DNA of 64,000 nt from Sphingomonas sp. (GCF_029239295.1 NZ_JAQZBC010000009.1:58642-122641), one strand, 5' to 3'; shown: positions 56,020-63,572, numbered from the stretch's first letter. The notes: a model not told the origin generated them from the sequence alone. Program-made: numbers and translations.

Positions 56020-56462
56020 TCGTGTTCGATCTGCGCTGCGGCGCGGGGCATGTGTTCGAGGCCTGGTTCAGTTCGTCCGGTGTCTATGAAGATCAGCGAT
56101 GGCGCAAGCTGGTCGCCTGTCCGATGTGCGGCGACACCGGTGTCGATAAGGCGGTGATGGCGCCCAATGTCTCGCCCAAGGGGAACAGTCGTCCGCCCGC
56201 AGCATCGCCGCCCGCCCCGATGCCGGATGCGGTAAAATCGGCGCTCAAGGTGCTTGCAGAGGCTCAGCGCAAGGCGTTGCAAGGTTCACGCTGGGTCGGT
56301 GACCGGTTCGCAACCGAGGCTCGCGCAATGCATTCCGGCGACCAGCCGGATCAGCCCATCCACGGCCAGGCGACGCTGGCGGAGGCAAAGGCGTTGGTCG
56401 AGGAAGGCGTGCCGATTGCTCCGTTGCCGTTACCGGTGGTGCCGCCCGAAAAGGCGAATTGA
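56016..56462 (+). CDS. DUF1178 family protein
   Basis: 148 residues of unknown function. The N-terminal zinc-ribbon-like part has LRCGAGHVFEAWFSSS and LVACPMCGDTGVDKAVMAP, and the C-terminus holds WVGDRFATEARAMHSGD. Coupled by ATGA to the nitrilase-family gene. Usually followed by tRNA-Arg(CCT) in related genomes, as here (about 100 bases on). Confidence 0.92.
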   Translation: MIVFDLRCGAGHVFEAWFSSSGVYEDQRWRKLVACPMCGDTGVDKAVMAPNVSPKGNSRPPAASPPAPMPDAVKSALKVLAEAQRKALQGSRWVGDRFATEARAMHSGDQPDQPIHGQATLAEAKALVEEGVPIAPLPLPVVPPEKAN

Positions 56463-56563
56463 GCAGCGCCGTTTCGCCGCTGTATAGGATTTTGCTGTTA
56501 CGGCAGGTGGCGGAATCGCCGCAGTTGACCCGCCATTGCGCCGGCCGTAGCAGGACACGCATT

Positions 56564-56605
56564 GCCCCCGTAGCTCAGCAGGATAGAGCGACGGTTTCCT
56601 AAACC
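56564..56605 (+). tRNA. tRNA-Arg(CCT), 5' part only, interrupted
   Basis: Acceptor GCCCCCG, D-arm GCTC...GAGC, anticodon stem ACGGT and loop TTCCTAA with anticodon CCT are intact. The 3' side of the stem begins ACC and then diverges (ACCCC instead of ACCGT), and no T-arm or acceptor 3' half follows before the integrase end at 56661. The gene is therefore cut at the anticodon arm by the element. GGTTTCCTAAACC (56593-56605) is probably the attachment core. Not functional as read here. Confidence 0.85.
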
Positions 56606-56630
56606 CCGCGTCGGGGCGGGGTTGAGGGCG

Positions 56631-56658
56631 AAAAAACCCAGCTTTTCTGCCGGTTTTT
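56631..56658 (-). terminator. Terminator of the integrase gene
   Basis: On the - strand AAACCGGC...GCTGGGTTTTTT forms an 8-bp stem with one bulge, ending in six T, just after the integrase stop at 56661. Confidence 0.75.
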
Positions 56659-56660
56659 AG

Positions 56661-57767
56661 CTAGTCTGTTGTGGCAGACCGTCGCTTGTGTGCCCTCTTT
56701 TGTGCCACCCCCGTCTGGGCGCGTGCGGCTTGTTCGGGTGTGAGGTAGGCCAGATAGATCTCGGTGGTCTTGACGCTGCTATGCCCCAGCTCGCGCGATA
56801 GGTCGTAAATCCCGCCTTTGCCGTCGCGCAGGTACTCGACGGCGAACAGGTGACGTAGGTGGTGAAAGCTGAAGCGGCGATAAGCGATGCCTGCCTTAGC
56901 CGCGCGCTTTTCGGCGCGCGCGGTGTAATCGGCGAAGTTCGAGGCGACGTTGCGGTAGCGGCTCGCGACCGGGCGGCCCTCGGCGTCTTCCTCCAGGTGG
57001 TAGAACACATACGGGCATTTGAGCTGGCGCGGCTGGCGCTGGATTATCGCGACCGCCTCGGCAGACAAGGTCACTGTGCGCATTCGGTTGCGCTTGCCGA
57101 TCACCGTCGCATGGCGATTTGCGAGATCGAGCATGGTGTGTTCCAAGCCGGCGATCTCTTCCTCACGCATGCCAGTCTCACGCGCCAGCAACATCATGTC
57201 GCCAAATCGCGTGCGCTGGCGGCCAATCGTCAGATCTATGTCGCTCTGGGTAGGAAGCACGATCGGGTCGCGACGCTCCTGCAGACGCTTGCGCGGGTAG
57301 GCGCGAGCCGCGTTCTCATCGACCCACCCCTCTTCAATTGCGTGATCCAGAACGCTGGAGATCGCCGTCAGATCGCGGCGGATGGTCGCGTTGGTGACGT
57401 GCTGCGCCTTGCGGCCCTTGACCAGCTCGCGCAGCCGCTCGGCATTGATCTGGTGCACCTCAAACGGGTCGAGCCACTGCCGGCATTCGTTGAGGCTGAC
57501 GGTGTAGCGAAGGACAGTCTTCGGACTGATCGCTTTGGCCCGCACGTCGGCCTCCATCGCCTGGGTCCAGGAGACGAAGGCCTGCACCCAGTTCATGGGC
57601 CCAGCAAAGCCATAGTGCGCCTGGTTCTCGATCTCCTCGCGGCGTGCCTTCAGGCGTTTCTCCGCCACTTTCTCAGAGCGTGTTCGTAGGCTTTCTCGGT
57701 ACTCGACGCCGTTGACCTTGAAACGCGCCCAGAGGATTCCGCCCCGCTCGTAGATGTTCTTCGGCAT
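56661..57767 (-). CDS. Tyrosine-type site-specific integrase
   Basis: 368 residues. An N-terminal arm-binding domain (ILWARFKVNGVEYRESLRTRSEKVAEKRLK), a SAM-like core-binding domain (YTVSLNECRQWLDPFEVHQINAERLREL), and a catalytic domain holding ARETGMREEEIAGLE (Arg), FHHLRHLFA (HxxR), LGHSSVKTTEIYLAYL (His and the nucleophile Tyr). All catalytic residues are present, so it should be active. Start at ATG 57767 (MPKNIYERGG), 118 bases inside the preceding excisionase-like gene in another frame. Placed beside the interrupted tRNA-Arg. Confidence 0.95.
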   Translation of the reverse strand: MPKNIYERGGILWARFKVNGVEYRESLRTRSEKVAEKRLKARREEIENQAHYGFAGPMNWVQAFVSWTQAMEADVRAKAISPKTVLRYTVSLNECRQWLDPFEVHQINAERLRELVKGRKAQHVTNATIRRDLTAISSVLDHAIEEGWVDENAARAYPRKRLQERRDPIVLPTQSDIDLTIGRQRTRFGDMMLLARETGMREEEIAGLEHTMLDLANRHATVIGKRNRMRTVTLSAEAVAIIQRQPRQLKCPYVFYHLEEDAEGRPVASRYRNVASNFADYTARAEKRAAKAGIAYRRFSFHHLRHLFAVEYLRDGKGGIYDLSRELGHSSVKTTEIYLAYLTPEQAARAQTGVAQKRAHKRRSATTD

Positions 57768-57958
57768 TGGTGCTTCTTCGCCCGATTGACGCGGGTCGAC
57801 CATCGCTTGAGATCGATCACCACGAACAGCCATCGCCCGGACGGTTTCGAGGCGCCGGGAATCGCTCCACGCGATGCTAGATCTTGAAGGGTTCTGTAGG
57901 AAAGCCCGGTGATGTTCCTCGCTTCCGCGATGCCGCACCGAATTGGCGCCGACGTCAT
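57650..57958 (-). CDS. Excisionase-like HTH protein, overlapping the integrase
   Basis: 102 residues. The first 60 form a MerR/AlpA-type winged helix (GIAEARNITGLSYRTLQDLASRGAIPGASK...GRWLFVVIDLKRW), as in phage excisionases and AlpA activators. The last 40 residues read through the integrase N-terminus in a second frame and look compositionally odd, so the functional part is the first 60. Likely controls excision or integrase expression. The end is unusual and a frameshift in one of the genes is possible. Confidence 0.75.
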   Translation of the reverse strand: MTSAPIRCGIAEARNITGLSYRTLQDLASRGAIPGASKPSGRWLFVVIDLKRWSTRVNRAKKHQCRRTSTSGAESSGRVSRSTASSTEKAYEHALRKWRRNA

Positions 57959-58064
57959 TGGGCGGGATCTCGGGTCGGACTCGTGATCGAGCCGCAGGGG
58001 ATCATTGTTCGTGCTTTCGAGTAGGAAATTGGAAGTCCCGGCGAGGCGTTGATCCGGTCGCCGA

Positions 58065-58184
58065 TCAGCGAGTTTCCTTCATGCTGGCGAGCAGCAAGGT
58101 GACTGTGACGGGGAGGCAGAGGATCGCGAGGATGATGATCGCGGCGATCCTCAGCCGGCTCTTAGCGGCGGTGTCGGTGGTCAT
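58065..58184 (-). CDS. Small single-helix membrane protein
   Basis: 39 residues, MTTDTAAKSRLRIAAII followed by a hydrophobic segment to about residue 34 and a charged tail. The ATG overlaps the preceding stop by ATGA, which supports real translation. No family recognised. Confidence 0.6.
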   Translation of the reverse strand: MTTDTAAKSRLRIAAIIILAILCLPVTVTLLLASMKETR

Positions 58185-58651
58185 GCGGCAGCTCCAAGGC
58201 TGGCGGTTGAGCGGGAGGCGCGATCGGCCGCAGCGCGGGCGCGCAGCTCGATCGTCATGTCGGCGAGCCAGCGGGCGGACGGGTGCCGGTCCTCCCACCA
58301 CAGCAGCGCGTCGACGCAGTCTGCGATGTCGCGGAGACGCTCGTCTTCCGGCGCCTCGTCGGCAGCGGTGCGGGTGCGGATCGCCATGGCGCCGAGCGTC
58401 TCGACACGCTCGCGCTTGAAGGCGCCGCCTCGATCAGGGTCGGCGATCCAATCGGGTGCCGGCTCGATCGCGGCGATCGCCGCCCAGTCGGCAGCGATGG
58501 CATTGCTGATCCGCAGCGTGCGATCGGCCGCAGCCTGGCTGATCTTGCCCGCGGCGATCAGATCGGGATAGCCGATTACGCGTTGCTGGTGGAGGTAGGC
58601 GGCGACAGCGGCAAGCGCCGGCCGATCATGCATGAAACGCGGCTCCTGCAT
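58181..58651 (-). CDS. Phage protein of unknown function
   Basis: 156 residues, mostly helical, with ALAAVAAYLHQQRVIGYPDLIAAG near the start and DCVDALLWWEDRHPSARWLADMT in the second half. No motif identifies it. Starts at ATG 58651 and overlaps both neighbours by ATGA (GapR-like gene before, small membrane protein after). A much longer frame upstream is shadow of the GapR-like gene. Confidence 0.7.
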   Translation of the reverse strand: MQEPRFMHDRPALAAVAAYLHQQRVIGYPDLIAAGKISQAAADRTLRISNAIAADWAAIAAIEPAPDWIADPDRGGAFKRERVETLGAMAIRTRTAADEAPEDERLRDIADCVDALLWWEDRHPSARWLADMTIELRARAAADRASRSTASLGAAA

Positions 58652-59019
58652 CACAGCATTCCCAGCGCTTGCATGTAGGTTTCGAGGATCGATTCCTCTT
58701 CCTGGAATTCCTCCCGCTTCTTTTTGCGGATCGACATGATCTTCTTGAGCGCCGTGGGGTCGTAACCGCGGCTCTTCGCCTCGGCGAAGACGTCGGCCAG
58801 GTCGTCGGCCATGGCCTTCTTTTCTTCCTCGATCCGCTCCGCGCGTTCGATCAGCAGGCGCAGTTCCTCGGCAGCAGTTTCGCCGCTGGTCTTGATCGGA
58901 TCGGGAACGTGCTGCTTCCGGCCCTTCTTCTTCGCCGCTGGCGGGACGTAGGTCGTGGGAACGTGGCGGACCTCGCCGCCGGCGCCGCGCACCTGGCGCA
59001 TGGTGACGAGCGCGTTCAT
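58651..59019 (-). CDS. GapR-like (DUF2312) DNA-binding protein
   Basis: 122 residues. The C-terminal 75 residues match the GapR/DUF2312 fold: TAAEELRLLIERAERIEEE, ADVFAEAKSRGYDPTALKK and REEFQEEESILETYMQALG, a coiled-coil-rich basic domain that forms clamps on AT-rich, overtwisted DNA in alphaproteobacteria. The N-terminal 45 residues are basic and low-complexity. ATG 59019 overlaps the preceding stop by ATGA. Being inside the element it probably serves element replication or host nucleoid interference; inferred. Confidence 0.85.
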   Translation of the reverse strand: MNALVTMRQVRGAGGEVRHVPTTYVPPAAKKKGRKQHVPDPIKTSGETAAEELRLLIERAERIEEEKKAMADDLADVFAEAKSRGYDPTALKKIMSIRKKKREEFQEEESILETYMQALGML

Positions 59020-59480
59020 GCCGCGATCTTTCGGGCGCCGGTCGCGCAATACCTGCAGATCCGGCCGGTGAGCGTGCAGGCGCCGCCACAGGCATCGTGC
59101 ATCGAGCAGCCGCAGCCGCGGCAGACCAGCGGGTGACGATCGGCCGGCTCGTTGCGGAGTTGGTGATAGACGTCGACGTCGAGCGGCACGACCCCGCCGA
59201 GGAAGTCGATCATCGGCCGATATCTGGCGTAGGCGCCCGGTGCCTCCAGCTGCCGCACCGTGGCGAGAGCCTGTGCGACGCTGTCGTAGAGCCGGCGAGG
59301 ACGCCGGTCGCCGAACACGCGCTTGATCTGGATGTCATACAGCCGCTGCGCGACCTGTATGCGGGAGAGGCCAGCGGCTTCGCGGCGAAGGCGCAGGTAG
59401 AGCGAGGGCGTCATCACCTCGGCAAGGGCAGAGGCACTGGCAGACTTGCCGGTGCGGCGTGATGTGAGGGCGTGCAACAT
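59016..59480 (-). CDS. HTH and Cys-rich zinc-binding phage protein
   Basis: 154 residues. A probable helix-turn-helix lies at residues 26-49 (LYLRLRREAAGLSRIQVAQRLYD). The C-terminus has seven Cys (120, 123, 125, 131, 135, 142, 145) that can bind zinc (CRGCGCSMHDACGGAC...CRYC). AAAGGAG lies six bases before ATG 59480. Not matched to a named family; a regulator or replication accessory is likely. Confidence 0.7.
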   Translation of the reverse strand: MLHALTSRRTGKSASASALAEVMTPSLYLRLRREAAGLSRIQVAQRLYDIQIKRVFGDRRPRRLYDSVAQALATVRQLEAPGAYARYRPMIDFLGGVVPLDVDVYHQLRNEPADRHPLVCRGCGCSMHDACGGACTLTGRICRYCATGARKIAA

Positions 59481-59491
59481 CGTAGCTCCTT

Positions 59492-62224
59492 TCAGCGGGC
59501 GGCGGGTTGGTGATCGGGATTGCGGAAGACCCAGCACTTCACGGCGCGATCGACGATCCGGCTGTTGACGGTCTTCGTGTCGACGAATTTGCGGCGCTTG
59601 CTGGTCTTCAGCAGCTTCTTCAGCTCGTTGGCGGTGCACGGGAGGCGCAGGCCGTTGTCGGCACAGCGCTTTTCGAAATCGACCAGGCTGATCGCGTGAA
59701 CGTCGGGCGTCCGGCTGTGATCGAGCGGCGCGGCGCCGGCGTTCGTGCCGATCGGGTTGTTCAGATAGTCGAACCGCTCCCAGAACCATTCGACATGCGG
59801 GTGATCGCTTTCGACCGCGCGCTGCCGCTCTTCGAGCATGGTCAGGATGAAGGCTTGCGCCTGCTCGACCTGCGGGTTCGTCAGGTTCGTGACGACCAAT
59901 CGCATGGCATCGAGCATGGCGGCGAGCTGGGCGTGGTTCTTCGCGAGGCGTCCGTTGCGGATGCCGGGATGACGCAGCATTCGCGCCTCGTGGTGGCGGA
60001 AGGCGTCGCGGTAGGCGGCAAGGATCTCTTCCTCGCGCCGCACAACGTGGATGATGAAACCCGACACGGCCTCGACATCGATGCGAGCGAGCAGCTCGCC
60101 GGCACGCTTGCCGTCGACGCTAAAGAGGCTCTTGTCGAAGTGGATCGCCATGATGCGTTCACGCAGCGCTGGCGACGCCTCGATCGTGTCGTTCTGCGCG
60201 ACGACGATCGCGCCGCGGAAGGGCGGCTCGAAGGTTTCCATGCCGCCATTGGCGATGGCCCGGGTGCGGACGGCGCGACCGTTATAGGCGGTCTTCAGCT
60301 CGTCCCATTCGAACTTGCGGCCGTGCGGCGCGTCCTGGCCGCGATCGGCCTCGATCAGAACGACCGGCAGGTTGCCGACCGAGCCGAGCGTGCGGGCGAT
60401 GCCGGCGTTGGTCGCCTTGGTCGGATCGAAGCCCTCGTAATTGGAGCGGCCGAGCAGCTTCCACAGGAACTCCAGCAGCGTCGTCTTGCCGGTGCCGGGC
60501 AGGCCAGTCATTTCGAGGAAGGCGAGGCTGTCCTGTTCGCGCCGGACGTGATCAGCGAAGAGGCTCAGCGTCCAGAAGGCGAGGGTGACGATGCCCTTCA
60601 CGCCATAGGCGGTGCAGAGCGGCGCCACCCATGACAGGTTGAGCTTGTCGGCGTCGTAGGTGATCCGCAGCAGCCGATCCGACGTGCGCAGCTTCACCGA
60701 CTGCTTGCCGAGGGTGAAGAACTCTTCCTCGTTCGGCTCGTGGACGCGGCCCTTGTGAACCGCGATGTCGCCGAAGATCCAGGCGCCGTGCTCAATCGAA
60801 TAGCCGGTGTGCTGGATCGCCTCGACCATTTTGATCGACGTCCACTGCAGCTGCATCAGCCGGTCGATCTGGAACTGGTTGCCGGTCCACTGCGCGCCGG
60901 GCGCGATCGACGCGAGGCGCTTCTTGAACTCCCCGTTCGTCGAGCAGGCCGAGCCGGAGAAGGTGGCCTTTACGCTGTGCCGCCCCTTCGGAAAGTCGAC
61001 GCGGAGGAAGTAGGCGCCTTCCTCAAGGTTCGGGTCACGCTGAAAATACAGGGTGCGGAAGGTGCAATTCGCCAGCTCGTCGACATCGACGGCCTCTTCC
61101 GCGGCGAGATCCCACCGCGCCTGCGAGGACATATCCTTGAAGTGGGCGTGTTCGGGATCGTCGCTCTCCATCCACATCTGCTGGATCTGGTTGATCCGCT
61201 CGATGGAGAAGCTTGCCCACATCTGCTTGCCGGCGAAGGTGATCGGGAAGGAGGCGTAGCGTTCCTTCTTGTAGATCAGCATCGCCTTCTCGGTCGCGCT
61301 GGCGGCGATGGTGACGTCACCGTTCCACAGGTAGGTTTCGAGATCCTCGGCGGTGAGCTTGTCCGCCTGGTGCAGGTCGTTCCAGTCGGCCTTGTCGCCC
61401 TCGCCGTCGGGGCGGACCTGCGCGGCGCCGCAGACGAGGCCGGCGTCGCGGCCCTTCTTCACGAACTCGCGGGCGTACCGGACGCCGGCCTTGCCGACGT
61501 CATAGGCGAAGACCAGCTTCGGCGTGGCGCGGCCGGCATCGGCAGCGGCCCTGCGCAGATCGTCGATCGCGGTGCCCGGCCAGTTGTTGCACGACAGCGT
61601 GCTGACGGCGATGGCGCCGCGATCACGGAAAGCGGGCGACTGGTTCAGCGCGATGGCATCGAAAATGCCCTCGGCGATCCAGATCTCTTTCGCGCCGGCG
61701 AGGATGTCGACGCTGTGCGCCGGCATCGTCCACCACAGGCCCTGATATTTGCAGCCGTAGGCGAAAACCGCCTTCTTCTTCCCGAAGCGGGCGGGCTGAT
61801 CGATCAGGCGCTGCCAATAGGTGTTGGGTGCGCCGGGAAGCGGGAAGCGCACCGTCGCCGAGCTGATGCCCAGCTTCGGATCGTGATAGACTTCCTGCGT
61901 GTAGCAGCCGCGCAGGCCCATGAGATCGAAGCCGCGGGCATGCTGCAGATAGGCGTCGGCCGCAGCGTTCGGGTTCTCGCGCGTCTGGACGTGCCGCTTC
62001 GACCAGTCGTCGAAGATCTCGGGATAGAGCGGCTTGACCTGAAACGTCTCGCCGCAGCGGTTTTCCCGGCCGCAGCGCAGGACGAACGGCTTATCCGCCC
62101 AGGTGAAAAGCTCCTTCTTGTCGCAGGCGGGGCACTTCCCCTCCTGCAGATAGCGGCCCTTCTCCTTGAAGCCGTAATCACGCTTCAGGCAGGTGAGGAC
62201 TTCACGGAGGACGTCGGGTTGCAC
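59492..62224 (-). CDS. Primase-helicase (zinc finger, Toprim and P-loop ATPase)
   Basis: 910 residues. N-terminal zinc finger C31-x2-C34...C51-x5-C57, a Toprim-like region with IWIAEGIFDAIALN near residue 183 and VFAYDVGKAG near 238, then a helicase domain with Walker A GLPGTGKTTLLEF at 574-586 and Walker B VVLIEADRG at 622-630. The second Toprim acidic pair reads D-V-G, not DxD, so primer synthesis may be weak or rely on other residues. It should start replication of the excised element, as gp-alpha does in P4. GTG start at 62224; no strong ribosome site is visible. Confidence 0.88.
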   Translation of the reverse strand: MQPDVLREVLTCLKRDYGFKEKGRYLQEGKCPACDKKELFTWADKPFVLRCGRENRCGETFQVKPLYPEIFDDWSKRHVQTRENPNAAADAYLQHARGFDLMGLRGCYTQEVYHDPKLGISSATVRFPLPGAPNTYWQRLIDQPARFGKKKAVFAYGCKYQGLWWTMPAHSVDILAGAKEIWIAEGIFDAIALNQSPAFRDRGAIAVSTLSCNNWPGTAIDDLRRAAADAGRATPKLVFAYDVGKAGVRYAREFVKKGRDAGLVCGAAQVRPDGEGDKADWNDLHQADKLTAEDLETYLWNGDVTIAASATEKAMLIYKKERYASFPITFAGKQMWASFSIERINQIQQMWMESDDPEHAHFKDMSSQARWDLAAEEAVDVDELANCTFRTLYFQRDPNLEEGAYFLRVDFPKGRHSVKATFSGSACSTNGEFKKRLASIAPGAQWTGNQFQIDRLMQLQWTSIKMVEAIQHTGYSIEHGAWIFGDIAVHKGRVHEPNEEEFFTLGKQSVKLRTSDRLLRITYDADKLNLSWVAPLCTAYGVKGIVTLAFWTLSLFADHVRREQDSLAFLEMTGLPGTGKTTLLEFLWKLLGRSNYEGFDPTKATNAGIARTLGSVGNLPVVLIEADRGQDAPHGRKFEWDELKTAYNGRAVRTRAIANGGMETFEPPFRGAIVVAQNDTIEASPALRERIMAIHFDKSLFSVDGKRAGELLARIDVEAVSGFIIHVVRREEEILAAYRDAFRHHEARMLRHPGIRNGRLAKNHAQLAAMLDAMRLVVTNLTNPQVEQAQAFILTMLEERQRAVESDHPHVEWFWERFDYLNNPIGTNAGAAPLDHSRTPDVHAISLVDFEKRCADNGLRLPCTANELKKLLKTSKRRKFVDTKTVNSRIVDRAVKCWVFRNPDHQPAAR

Positions 62225-62326
62225 GGGCGGTGTGATCTTTCAGGGCAAGCGGGGGGCGTTGCCGAAAGCGGATGCTTTCAGCGGGGAGGAGGCAGCGAAG
62301 GAGAGCGCGGTGCCGGGCCGCGTGGG

Positions 62327-62674
62327 TCAGGTGGTCATGTTGGCGTCCAGCATCGCGGCGAGCGCGATGCCGATGCCGTGGTCATCGTTGGCGGGAAGCG
62401 GAGGGCTATCATCGTTGGCAGGCGTGGCCGGCTGGCTGCGCCAGGTGCCGAACGGAATCCGCACGGTCGGGTTCGGCTGTTCGGCTGGACGAAGCGTGCG
62501 GATCACCGACAGCTGCGCCACGAAGACGTGGCCGCAATCGATGTTCTCGCAGGTCAGCCGCAGCTCGCGGACCATGGGCGTGACCTCGCAGCTGTTGCGC
62601 ACGATCGAGCGTGACTGGCAGTGCGGGCAGGCGATGGCCGGCATGCGCGGCGGGTAAGGACGGCGTTCTTTCAC
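62327..62674 (-). CDS. Ogr/Delta-like zinc activator
   Basis: 115 residues. Cys at 16, 19, 42 and 47 give C-x2-C-x22-C-x4-C, the exact spacing of P2 Ogr and P4 Delta, which activate phage late promoters through RNA polymerase alpha. The N-terminal half has RMPAIACPHCQSRSIVRNS and LTCENIDCGHVFVAQLSVIRTL; the C-terminal half is not conserved. The stop of the next gene overlaps its ATG by ATGA. In an element with no visible structural genes it could act on a helper phage. Confidence 0.82.
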   Translation of the reverse strand: MKERRPYPPRMPAIACPHCQSRSIVRNSCEVTPMVRELRLTCENIDCGHVFVAQLSVIRTLRPAEQPNPTVRIPFGTWRSQPATPANDDSPPLPANDDHGIGIALAAMLDANMTT

Positions 62675-63168
62675 TGGTGGGTGCCCCCGGTATCCCCTGC
62701 GATCGGCCCCGTGCCGGTCGGAAGGAAGGGTGTCAGGCGCCGGATCAGGCGCCCCCAGGCGCTGTGCGCCTGCTCTGCCTCGGCGAGCGCGCGAAGCGCC
62801 AAGCGCGGCGAGGCGTTGGTGTAGGTAAGGGTGATGGCGGCTGCGACGGCTTCGCCGCTTTCCGACGATGCGTCGGCCACAGCGACGGCTAGCTCGCGCC
62901 GACAGGCGTCGTGCTGATCGCGAGAGACCTGCAGCTGATGCGCGAAGGCGTCGAGGAAGGGTGCGCCGTCGCCGCCCGCCGCCTGGTAGGCGTCGTCATA
63001 GGCCAGCGCCAGATTGATCGGCGGGGTGGCGTTGCAGCCATCCTCCGACCAGTAGCGCACGGTACGCTCGTTGCGCCGGGCGAGCGCTGCGCAGGCAGGC
63101 CAGCCGATGACACCAGCGATCCGCGTCATCGCGGCTGGGAAGGTGAGGGGCGCGCGCAGCTGCGTCAT
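62671..63168 (-). CDS. Phage protein of unknown function
   Basis: 165 residues. The N-terminus ALARRNERTVRYWSEDGCNATPPINLALAY looks like a helix-turn-helix that reads DNA (cf. the regulatory proteins beside P2-like Cro/CII genes); the rest is helical and Ala-rich. Coupled by ATGA to the genes on both sides. Function is unknown; a lysogeny or replication regulator is likely. Confidence 0.65.
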   Translation of the reverse strand: MTQLRAPLTFPAAMTRIAGVIGWPACAALARRNERTVRYWSEDGCNATPPINLALAYDDAYQAAGGDGAPFLDAFAHQLQVSRDQHDACRRELAVAVADASSESGEAVAAAITLTYTNASPRLALRALAEAEQAHSAWGRLIRRLTPFLPTGTGPIAGDTGGTHQ

Positions 63169-63491
63169 GCGCTGTGCGCCCCCTTCAATACTGGGGACGT
63201 TCCGAAAGCGACGCTTGGCGATCGAACCGCTAGATACGCGGTGGGGTGGCTTGCAGGCGGATAAATGTCGGGACGCAATTCCTCGCGGCTGATCCCAGTC
63301 GCCGCTTCTACCTTCAGCACAAAGCGCTCCGGGAGAAGCGACTTATTAGCGAGGAGCTGGGAAATGTTGCCCTGTGTGCATCGGCAGATGTTGGCGAGTC
63401 CGGTTTGTCCCGACGCAGCCGCCACGGCGCGCTTAAACGCCTCGAAAGCCTGCTCAAACTCTTGCTCGGAAAGATCATATCGGCTCGACAT
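63165..63491 (-). CDS. YdaS/Cro-like phage regulator
   Basis: 108 residues. An XRE-type helix-turn-helix occupies residues 23-54 (AVAAASGQTGLANICRCTQGNISQLLANK), with LPERFVLKVEAATGISREELRPDIYP after it, the pattern of YdaS/Cro proteins. Starts at ATG 63491, first gene of the leftward early operon, divergent from the CI-like repressor. Confidence 0.82.
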   Translation of the reverse strand: MSSRYDLSEQEFEQAFEAFKRAVAAASGQTGLANICRCTQGNISQLLANKSLLPERFVLKVEAATGISREELRPDIYPPASHPTAYLAVRSPSVAFGTSPVLKGAHSA

Positions 63492-63572
63492 TAACAACGG
63501 ATATTACCGAACTAATGCGAGTACAATAGTAAACTACATTAGCCGCCTAATTTTTTCGCGGTATGGTGGCGA
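63492..63572. promoter_or_regulatory. Immunity-switch operator/promoter region
   Basis: 81 AT-rich bases between the divergent regulators. CTAATG (63512-63517) and CATTAG (63537-63542) form an inverted repeat around a second palindrome TAGT-AA-ACTA (63527-63536). TACAAT (63522-63527) is a likely -10 for the repressor, and TAATAT on the other strand one for the Cro-like gene. Proposed binding sites for the two regulators. Confidence 0.55.

Noticed and set aside
56600..56700. Group I intron in tRNA-Arg(CCT)
   Set aside because: Such introns are known at this tRNA in some alphaproteobacteria, but no 3' exon follows and the integrase gene ends only 56 bases away.
57768..57938. 57-residue N-terminal extension of the integrase
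   Set aside because: The sequence is the excisionase-like gene read in another frame; the integrase homology begins at ATG 57767.
60740..62614. 624-residue + strand open frame in the element
   Set aside because: Antisense shadow of the primase-helicase; the - strand protein has zinc finger, Toprim and Walker motifs.
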